Position numbers and translations under genes: made by a program
In this document: piece by piece, positions 1-5,311 of the stretch
How positions within the stretch are numbered: position 1 is the stretch's first letter
Layout: each line of letters starts with the position of its first letter
Source of the DNA: Sulfurovum sp.
GTDB lineage: Bacteria > Campylobacterota > Campylobacteria > Campylobacterales > Sulfurovaceae
DNA: 9,818 nucleotides
Direction: 5' to 3'
Assembly (NCBI GenBank): GCA_003978395.1
Contig: QNZV01000156.1
Span: 1-9,818, forward strand
Notes under the pieces: generated by a model
Databases searched by the model: none
Seen by the model: the letters and a program-made list of their open reading frames with translations, nothing else
Told to the model about the DNA's origin: nothing

Positions 1-1206
1 AAGCTCTGCAAACTGTGCTTCATCATTAGCATCAGCTCCACTTCCTGGGCGTAGACCATCTCCAAGAGAGAACGTAACATCATAAGTTTTCATAATTTCA
101 CAAATATCTTCAAAGTGGGTGTTTAAGAAGTTCTCTTTATGGTGGTGAATCATCCATTTAGCCATAATTGCTCCACCTCTTGAAACAATTCCTGTCACAC
201 GTTTAGCCGTCATTGGCACGTGGTGTAAAAGTAGACCTGCATGAATGGTAAAGTAGTCAACCCCTTGTTCTGCTTGTTCAATCAAGGTATCACGGAACAC
301 TTCCCATGTAAGGTCTTCGGCAATTCCATTTACCTTTTCAAGTGCTTGGTAGATAGGCACAGTTCCAATAGGCACAGGAGAGTTACGTAAAATCCAGTCA
401 CGAGTAGTATGAATATTCTTACCTGTACTTAAATCCATAACGGTATCTCCACCCCAACGCGTAGACCATACCATCTTCTCAACCTCTTCGGCAATACTTG
501 AAGTGGTTGCAGAGTTACCAATGTTTGCATTGACTTTTACCAAGAAATTACGACCAATAATCATCGGTTCCACCTCTGGGTGGTTAATGTTACATGGAAT
601 AACAGCACGACCTTCGGCTACCTCTTTTCGTACAAACTCAGGAGTGATTTGGTCAGGAAGATTGGCTCCAAAATTTTCGCCTTTAAGACGTGCTTCACGC
701 TCTTCGTCTTGAAGATAACGTTCATTCATTGCAGCGTCTTGGTTCTCACGAATGGCAATAAATTCCATCTCAGGAGTAATGATTCCTTGACGTGCATACC
801 AAAGTTGAGAGACATTTTTACCTTTTTGGGCTCTTAAAGGAGTTCTTACAAGTCCTTTTGCACCTGCTGTTACATAATCAAGTTGTTCATCTGTTGAGTA
901 CCCATTATCTTCAGGCTCCATAATTCGCCCTTGATACTCTTCAACATCGCCACGACCTTTAATCCACTCTTTTCTAATGGCAGGAATTCCTTGACCTACA
1001 TCAATCTCAACGGTTGGGTCAGTGTAAGGACCTGAGGTGTCGTATACTCTTAATTTGCTCTCATCACCTAGTAAAATCTCTCTTACAGGTACACGAATAT
1101 CTTTATGAATTTCGCCTTTTAGATAGACTTTTGTTGAAGCAGGGAATGGCTCACGCGTTAAAAGCTCATTTGAGGTTGTTAATGTATCTTTATAATTTTT
1201 TTTCAT
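1..1206 (-). CDS. thiC: Phosphomethylpyrimidine synthase ThiC (partial, C-terminus outside window)
   Basis: ThiC is a radical-SAM enzyme that rearranges 5-aminoimidazole ribotide into hydroxymethylpyrimidine phosphate, the pyrimidine half of thiamine, in the cytoplasm. The 402 residues present match the long form of the family: an N-terminal ThiC-associated domain (about residues 20-130, with VYDTSGPY near 54-61) followed by the catalytic barrel. Highly conserved stretches include GIITPEMEFIAIREN (141-155), INHPEVEPMIIGRNFLVKVN (207-226), the region around NSATTSSIAEEVEK (231-244) and SLGDGLRPGS (380-389). The reading frame is still open at base 1. By comparison with the E. coli protein (about 630 aa) some 200 or more residues are missing, including the C-terminal CxxCxxxxC iron-sulfur motif. 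The ATG at 1206 is preceded by AAGGAA (1214-1219), giving good spacing. A TPP riboswitch lies upstream. The identification is near certain. Confidence 0.97.
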   Translation of the reverse strand, partial: MKKNYKDTLTTSNELLTREPFPASTKVYLKGEIHKDIRVPVREILLGDESKLRVYDTSGPYTDPTVEIDVGQGIPAIRKEWIKGRGDVEEYQGRIMEPEDNGYSTDEQLDYVTAGAKGLVRTPLRAQKGKNVSQLWYARQGIITPEMEFIAIRENQDAAMNERYLQDEEREARLKGENFGANLPDQITPEFVRKEVAEGRAVIPCNINHPEVEPMIIGRNFLVKVNANIGNSATTSSIAEEVEKMVWSTRWGGDTVMDLSTGKNIHTTRDWILRNSPVPIGTVPIYQALEKVNGIAEDLTWEVFRDTLIEQAEQGVDYFTIHAGLLLHHVPMTAKRVTGIVSRGGAIMAKWMIHHHKENFLNTHFEDICEIMKTYDVTFSLGDGLRPGSGADANDEAQFAEL

Positions 1207-1215
1207 TTATAGATT

Positions 1216-1236
1216 CCTTAATTATTATAATTAAAG
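1216..1236 (-). promoter_or_regulatory. Hairpin sequestering the thiC Shine-Dalgarno site
   Basis: In the thiC mRNA leader, CTTTAATT and AATTAAGG can form an 8-bp stem (one G-U pair) with a 5-nt loop ATAAT. The 3' arm contains most of the thiC ribosome-binding site AAGGAA, whose last G is nine bases from the ATG. This would hide the site from the ribosome and is the likely off-state of the riboswitch's expression platform. The stem is visible in the sequence. Its regulatory role is inferred. Confidence 0.55.
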
Positions 1237-1313
1237 AAAAAGAAGATAAATAAGATAAACAAATAATTTTTAAAAAAGTTTCTAAAAATCTATATCTATT
1301 TACTAATATATAT

Positions 1314-1415
1314 TCTCTTTCTTACGTTGGGATTATCCAATTCAAGTTCAACGGAATTAGTAGAGTTATCCACTATCTCAGCCTACATATAAAATGTATT
1401 TGGCACTCCGAGAGA
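1314..1415 (-). promoter_or_regulatory. TPP riboswitch (THI element) in the thiC leader
   Basis: Read on the minus strand, this stretch has the conserved TPP aptamer elements in order: CGGAGTGCC, GGCTGAGA, CCGTTGAACTTGA, TTGGATAAT and CCCAACGTAAG. The helices also fit. P1 is TCTCT with AGAGA, P2 is CGGA with TCCG, P3 is GCC..TACAT with ATGTA..GGC, and P4/P5 are CTT..TTGG with CCAA..AAG. An additional 7-bp stem (TAGTGGA with TCTACTA, loop TAAC) corresponds to the variable P3a helix. It binds thiamine pyrophosphate and lies 108 bases ahead of thiC. This is the expected feedback control of thiC when the cofactor is plentiful. No GC-rich terminator follows, so control is probably at translation. 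Confidence 0.93.
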
Positions 1416-1431
1416 TGAACTTGATTTATAC

Positions 1432-1437
1432 ATTATA
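1432..1437 (-). promoter_or_regulatory. Probable -10 box of the thiC promoter
   Basis: A perfect TATAAT on the minus strand would start transcription near 1425, about ten bases before the riboswitch aptamer. No good -35 hexamer is seen at the usual distance. That is common in Campylobacterota, where sigma-70 promoters depend mainly on the -10 box and AT-rich upstream DNA. The position relative to the aptamer is the main support. Confidence 0.6.
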
Positions 1438-1569
1438 AAAAATAATAGATTGCTTAATTCTATATATATTTATTTGATTTTGTTTCTAAAAATTAACAAT
1501 AAATCAACTTCATTGGCTATTTTATTGTTGTTTTACTTCTATTCTATCGTGACTAAAGAAAAAAAACAT

Positions 1570-1575
1570 TACAAT
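1570..1575 (+). promoter_or_regulatory. Possible -10 box for the DUF234-like gene
   Basis: TACAAT here would place a transcript start near 1582, just before the Shine-Dalgarno sequence AGAGGAAG at 1592-1599. It fits a short-leader mRNA starting translation near 1603. The region is very AT-rich, so chance matches are common. The 1207-1602 interval otherwise holds the divergent thiC leader and riboswitch, and I see no other gene in it. Confidence 0.3.
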
Positions 1576-1602
1576 AATCAAAAGAGTAAAAAGAGGAAGT
1601 GC

Positions 1603-2490
1603 ATTATTAAAACAAAATTTCAAGATTTTTTTAACCATTTTGCTTATTTGGAGTTGGAACAAGCTATTGAGCTTTTTTCAGTTTTTGGAGGTGTAGAAGA
1701 GTCGTTAGAACTTGATTTTTTTGATGATGTTGAGTCTATTATTCGTTTTAATTTTGTAGAACAGTATAAAATTTTAAATGAGCTTATCTCTCCATCCTAT
1801 CTTATAGAAGCACCGTATCGTTTTTTACTTATTGCTATTGCTCGTGGAGATGGTCGTTTATCAAATATTTTTAGAAAAGCACGAGTTGGAGAGAGTTTGG
1901 GTTTGAGCTTACTTGATGAGTTAAAAGAGTTTGGAATGATAGAGTTTGAAGCATCCAGAGAAGCACCACTCAAAAAATACCCCAATCAAAAGCTAGAAAA
2001 ATCTCTACGTTCCTATAAAATAGAGGCAAAAATTCGTTTTAAAAATCCTTTTCATCGTTTTTGGTTTGGTTTTGTAGAACCTTATCATAAAGAGTTGGTT
2101 TCTGGAAAATCAAGACGTTTTTTTGAAAATTTTGAACAACACTTTTCAAGACTGCACTCCTTTGTTTTTGAACAACTCTCCCAAGAACTTTTAAATGTTC
2201 ACTACAACAATCAACTTATTATCAATGGAAACTATTGGGACGTACATTCAGAGTTTGATATTTGGGCAAAAGATAAAAAAGGCACAAGCATACTAGGCGA
2301 ATGCAAATACACCAACCGACATGTTTGTAAAAGTGAACTCTCTAAATTGAGACAAAAAGCAGAAAAATCAGGCTTGAAAGTGGATATTTTTGCACTATTT
2401 TCTAAAAATGGATTCTCTAATGAGTTAAAAAACTCTAAAGATAAAAATTTGTTGCTTTTTGAATTGGAAGATTTTAGGAGATTATTATAA
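1603..2490 (+). CDS. Stand-alone DUF234-type protein with PD-(D/E)XK nuclease-like C-terminus; start probably non-ATG
   Basis: The protein resembles the C-terminal DUF234 region of archaeal-type (DEXX-box) ATPases, which in Campylobacterota often occurs as a separate protein of about 300 residues without the ATPase part. Recognisable parts are the family's opening FQDFFNHF..IELFSVFGG, a winged-helix-like middle section (roughly residues 60-120 from the start used here), FHRFWFGFVEPY, FVFEQLSQELL and a C-terminal SEFDIWAKD..SILGECKYTNR. The last has the D...ExK pattern of PD-(D/E)XK nuclease folds. Activity and substrate are unknown. The frame is open back to a TTG at 1450 and a GTG at 1549, but the part before about 1600 is low-complexity, has no ribosome-binding site and reads like non-coding DNA. 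AGAGGAAG at 1592-1599 points instead to ATT at 1603 or 1606. The end is certain and the start is not. It is followed 49 bases later by the permease gene on the same strand. Confidence 0.75.
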   Translation: MIKTKFQDFFNHFAYLELEQAIELFSVFGGVEESLELDFFDDVESIIRFNFVEQYKILNELISPSYLIEAPYRFLLIAIARGDGRLSNIFRKARVGESLGLSLLDELKEFGMIEFEASREAPLKKYPNQKLEKSLRSYKIEAKIRFKNPFHRFWFGFVEPYHKELVSGKSRRFFENFEQHFSRLHSFVFEQLSQELLNVHYNNQLIINGNYWDVHSEFDIWAKDKKGTSILGECKYTNRHVCKSELSKLRQKAEKSGLKVDIFALFSKNGFSNELKNSKDKNLLLFELEDFRRLL

Positions 2491-2510
2491 TTATATTTTC
2501 TTTATATTAA

Positions 2511-2523
2511 ACTATGATATAGT
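2511..2523 (+). promoter_or_regulatory. Possible promoter and small operator before the metal permease
   Basis: The 49-base gap before the permease contains ACTATGATATAGT, two 5-base inverted arms around GAT, overlapping a -10-like TATGAT (2513-2518). A start near 2525 would give a short leader to the ATG at 2540. It could be a separate promoter with an operator for a metal-responsive repressor, but the match is short and no regulator gene is nearby. Confidence 0.3.
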
Positions 2524-2539
2524 TGTAAAAAGGATAAAG

Positions 2540-3610
2540 ATGGAATATATAACACTTTTTATAGATGCCTTGATAAATTTAAGTAATTCAATGGCAATCT
2601 ATATTTTATTTGGTTTAGTTTTTGCAGGGATTTTACATGAGCTTGTGCCTGAGAGTTTGGTTACTAAACATTTAGGTAATGAAAATATTTGGTCGGTTGT
2701 GAAATCTACGATTTTTGGTATCCCTCTGCCTGTTTGCTCTTGTGGGGTTATTCCTTTGGCAACAAGTATTAAAAAATCAGGAGCCTCCAAGGGTGCAACA
2801 CTCTCTTTTCTTATCTCAACTCCTATTACAGGAGTAGACTCTATTATGGCTACTTATGGGATATTTGGTTGGATATTTACTGCTTATCGAGCAGTTACAT
2901 CTATGATAATTGCTATGATAGCAGGGATTTTGACAAATATTTTTGATAAAGATGAACCTGTCAAAAAAACAATGTTCACAACATTTAAACCTAAGCCTGA
3001 GACGAGTAGTTCTTGTTGTTCAGACTCATCTTGTTGTGATTCGGATAGTAAAAACGAGAATAGTTTCTCTGAAAGAGTTTTTGCTTATGCTTTTGGAACA
3101 CTTCTCAAAGACATTGCAAAACCTCTATTTTGGGGATTGATATTGGGTGCATTAATTACTGTTTTTATCCCAAAGAATCTCTCTACTATTTTGATTGATT
3201 ATGCTTGGTTGTCGTATGTTATTGTCATTATTATAGCTGTTCCTATGTATGTTTGTGCAACAGCTTCGCTTCCTATTGCAGCAGGATTGATGCTTTCAGG
3301 TGTTTCAGCAGGGGCTGCATTTGTCTTTTTGTCGGCAGGTCCTGCAACCAATACGGTAACTATTGGTGTGGTTAAAAAGATGTTGGGTACACGTTCGTTA
3401 TATATCTATTTAGGAAGTATAATTATTGGAAGTATAATTTTTGGTTTAGCTTTAGATTATATTTTTACAGCTTCAGATATAGACCCAAAAGCATTGATTC
3501 ATCTGCATGAAGAGGCAGGTATTCTTGTACAATTGAGTAGTATTCTCTTATGGAGCTCTTTAGGGTGGTTTATTTTAAAAGATTCTTCTCTTTATAATCT
3601 TGTAAAATAA
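2540..3610 (+). CDS. SO_0444-family Cu/Zn efflux permease (DUF318/ArsP_1-like)
   Basis: This is a polytopic inner-membrane permease of 356 residues, related to the ArsP/DUF318 permeases and matching the family named after Shewanella SO_0444, which is annotated as a copper/zinc exporter. About eight to ten membrane segments are visible. The first half has the family signature around IPLPVCSCGVIPLA (61-74) and STPITGVDSI (93-102). The second half has its counterpart MYVCATASLPIAAG (236-249) and AGPATN (266-271), consistent with an internal duplication. The loop between the halves carries SSSCCSDSSCCDSDS (156-170), a likely soft-metal binding patch. I chose the ATG at 2540 because AAAAAGGAT precedes it. 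The longer frame back to 2459 overlaps the upstream gene and lacks a ribosome site. The 3' end overlaps the convergent binding-protein gene by 41 bases. Metal specificity is inferred from the family only. Confidence 0.85.
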   Translation: MEYITLFIDALINLSNSMAIYILFGLVFAGILHELVPESLVTKHLGNENIWSVVKSTIFGIPLPVCSCGVIPLATSIKKSGASKGATLSFLISTPITGVDSIMATYGIFGWIFTAYRAVTSMIIAMIAGILTNIFDKDEPVKKTMFTTFKPKPETSSSCCSDSSCCDSDSKNENSFSERVFAYAFGTLLKDIAKPLFWGLILGALITVFIPKNLSTILIDYAWLSYVIVIIIAVPMYVCATASLPIAAGLMLSGVSAGAAFVFLSAGPATNTVTIGVVKKMLGTRSLYIYLGSIIIGSIIFGLALDYIFTASDIDPKALIHLHEEAGILVQLSSILLWSSLGWFILKDSSLYNLVK

Positions 3611-4403
3611 TCTTAAAATCATCTAAAAAGAGTGCTAGTCTATCGCTTGGTATTCCTGCATAGATTCTATTTTCGATGTAGATAGAACCTGTTTTACTGG
3701 CATTGATGGGCAGTTTTAACCATGGATTTATGAGTTGTTCTCTTGTTAATCCTTTCTCTTTGAGGGAGTAGGCTAAGAGAATAACAATATCTGGATTGGT
3801 AGCGATAATATTCTCCATATTGAGTATAGGTTGCCCTTTACGTTTGGATTGGAGAGCATTTCTATTTCCAGATTGAGTAATGATTTGATTAAAATAGAGA
3901 TTTTGACCTGCAACAAATATATTTTTACTCAACGAAATATTATGTCCAAATACAATAAGAATTTTTTTATTATTGATTATATTTTTGATTGTTTCTAATG
4001 AACTGTTAATATTTTTAACTATTCTATTTGCATTATTCTTTTGTTGAAACAGCTTTCCCAGTTCTAAAATAGAGGTTTTAATCGTATCAAGGGTATCTAT
4101 TTCTATCATTTTTGTATTAATATTTAGTTGACTCAGTTGACGTTGTAGTTTATGGTTATTTTTTTGCATCAGAACAATTGTTGGATTTAGAGCGATTACT
4201 TTTTCTAGGCTAGTCGAAAAGTACCCACCAACTTTTGGGATGCTTAGAGTCTCTTTGGGAAAGAGACAATACTCTGTATTTCCTACAACTTGACTACCCA
4301 TACCCAACGCATAAACTATCTCATTAAGGGCAGGGCTAAGTGTTATAATACGCTCTTTTGCATGTAAACTTAGGGTTAAAATAACTGTTAAGAGAAGTCT
4401 CAT
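3570..4403 (-). CDS. BtuF-like periplasmic substrate-binding protein (ABC transporter, PF01497 type)
   Basis: This 277-residue protein has a short signal peptide (MRLLLTVILTLSLHA, cleavage after about residue 15) and no lipobox cysteine, so it is probably soluble in the periplasm. It has the layout of the cobalamin/iron-siderophore/haem binding proteins. The N-lobe opens with RIITLSPALNEIVYALG (18-34) and contains VGGYFSTSLEKVIALNPTIVLM (58-79). A long helix spans about 105-145, and the C-lobe has NMENIIATNPDIVILL (195-210) and a conserved-type AGIPSDR (249-255). The ligand cannot be read from the sequence; B12 or a chelated metal is the family expectation. No permease or ATPase partner is in the window. 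The ATG at 4403 lies 8 bases past the stop of the thioredoxin-like gene, so the two are very likely one transcript. A TTG at 4406 is an alternative start. The ribosome site is weak, which suggests translational coupling. Confidence 0.82.
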   Translation of the reverse strand: MRLLLTVILTLSLHAKERIITLSPALNEIVYALGMGSQVVGNTEYCLFPKETLSIPKVGGYFSTSLEKVIALNPTIVLMQKNNHKLQRQLSQLNINTKMIEIDTLDTIKTSILELGKLFQQKNNANRIVKNINSSLETIKNIINNKKILIVFGHNISLSKNIFVAGQNLYFNQIITQSGNRNALQSKRKGQPILNMENIIATNPDIVILLAYSLKEKGLTREQLINPWLKLPINASKTGSIYIENRIYAGIPSDRLALFLDDFKIILQDYKEKNLLK

Positions 4404-4411
4404 CAAGTCGT

Positions 4412-5062
4412 CTATTTTATATTTTGAATACCTTGAGAAATCTCTTCAAATGAACTTGTTCCTTTGAAGACCTGTTCTATTTGTCCATCTTTTACAAGCA
4501 TAATATAAGGTAAAACACCTCTCCACTCGTAGACATCTCTTAAATATATCAGGATACTTTTTGCTTCATCTTGGTCAATAATGGGATAGTGCATATTATG
4601 TTCTTGAATAAGTCGTTGTGCTTCCTCTTGTCTCATAGGAGGACTGGATTGTATAGCAATGATAGATACTCTATCTCTATAGGTATTTTGAATTCTAGTT
4701 ATGATTGGCATCTCTTCAAAACAGTAGTGACACTCTTTTCCAAAAAATTCTAGTAAAACTATTTTCCCTTTATATTCAGGGAATTCGAAACCTCTACTAT
4801 GTTCGCCTAATGTTATACTCCCTCCTTGGACAGTTTTCATTTGACGATATTTAATTTGTGGTATGTATTGAGGAGAGCTAACCTCTGTAGGTATGGGAGT
4901 TGGAGTTGTTTCTATTGTATCTGTTCTTGTTACTATCTCTTCAAATTGATTGTTACTCGAGCTATTTTCTGGATAAGTATTTGGAAATTCTTTTTTCATA
5001 CAACCTGAATAGAATATAACCGAGAGTATAAGTAAAGATGATAAAATTAAACTTTTATTCAT
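4412..5062 (-). CDS. TlpA-like thioredoxin-fold lipoprotein
   Basis: This is a 216-residue exported redox protein. The signal peptide ends in a lipobox, FYSG followed by Cys21, so it should be lipid-anchored and face the periplasm. A Ser/Thr/Pro-rich linker (about 25-70) leads to a thioredoxin domain (about 82-216). Its active site is CHYC (111-114) in the context LLEFFGKECHYCFEEMP, and the cis-proline is Pro185 in GVLPYIML. This matches TlpA/ResA-type thiol-disulfide reductases, which reduce cytochrome or copper-site cysteines in the envelope. The His-Tyr dipeptide, without the proline usual in TlpA (CxPC), is noteworthy. The ATG at 5062 follows AAAAAAGG. It is the first gene of an operon with the BtuF-like protein. 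Partner proteins are not identifiable here. Confidence 0.86.
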   Translation of the reverse strand: MNKSLILSSLLILSVIFYSGCMKKEFPNTYPENSSSNNQFEEIVTRTDTIETTPTPIPTEVSSPQYIPQIKYRQMKTVQGGSITLGEHSRGFEFPEYKGKIVLLEFFGKECHYCFEEMPIITRIQNTYRDRVSIIAIQSSPPMRQEEAQRLIQEHNMHYPIIDQDEAKSILIYLRDVYEWRGVLPYIMLVKDGQIEQVFKGTSSFEEISQGIQNIK

Positions 5063-5079
5063 TAATAGCCTTTTTTAAT

Positions 5080-5145
5080 TAAACAATATTTTGTTTATTT
5101 CTTTTAATTATAGCTATTCTTTATAAACAAATGATAAATAAACAA
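5080..5145. repeat. Cluster of TTGTTTAT/ATAAACAA repeats around the operon promoter
   Basis: TAAACAA (5080-5086), TTTGTTTAT (5090-5098), ATAAACAAA (5123-5131) and ATAAACAA (5138-5145) occur within 66 bases. The first two form a 7-bp stem with loop TATT in the mRNA leader. The second and third are a perfect 9-base inverted repeat flanking the predicted -10 box. They may be operator half-sites. In DNA this AT-rich some recurrence is expected by chance. Confidence 0.35.
5107..5112 (-). promoter_or_regulatory. Probable -10 box of the tlpA-like/btuF-like operon
   Basis: TATAAT on the minus strand, giving a predicted start near 5100 and a leader of about 38 bases. It lies inside a cluster of ATAAACAA-type repeats (5080-5145). 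No convincing -35 element is visible. Confidence 0.45.
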
Positions 5146-5277
5146 TGTTAGTAAAATATTTTATATTAAAACTAAAAAAGATGCTACCAAAATAAGCTCT
5201 ATTTAGATTTTAATACTTTTCAATAAAATATTTTGTAATATTCAGCTTAAAAAATAAAAAATAAACAGTAACTAAGG

Positions 5278-5283
5278 TATAAT
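5278..5283 (+). promoter_or_regulatory. Probable -10 box of the DAHP synthase promoter
   Basis: TATAAT on the plus strand would start transcription near 5290, about 22 bases before the ATG, with AAGGAT as ribosome site in between. The upstream DNA is strongly AT-rich with no clear -35 box, as is usual in this phylum. I see no attenuator or leader peptide. Confidence 0.55.
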
Positions 5284-5311
5284 TTTAGAATTTATTTTAA
5301 GGATAGAACAG

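Noticed and set aside
503..1253. Plus-strand open frames across the thiC region
   Set aside because: They lie opposite an unmistakable thiC frame and their translations show no domain or plausible start.
1265..1290. Possible intrinsic terminator in the thiC leader (TTTTTA and TAAAAA arms on the minus strand)
   Set aside because: The arms contain only A and T, and the stem is weak and not followed by a clean T run. Translational control through the hairpin at 1216-1236 explains the leader better.
1450..1602. N-terminal extension of the DUF234-like protein from a TTG or GTG start, with a hydrophobic stretch that could be read as a membrane anchor
   Set aside because: Very A/T-rich, low-complexity translation with no ribosome-binding site, starting only about 13 bases from the divergent thiC -10 box. 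Family homology starts near 1612. Kept only as an alternative start.
2459..2539. Longer N-terminus for the Cu/Zn permease
   Set aside because: It would overlap the end of the upstream gene and has no Shine-Dalgarno site. The ATG at 2540 has one and matches the family start.
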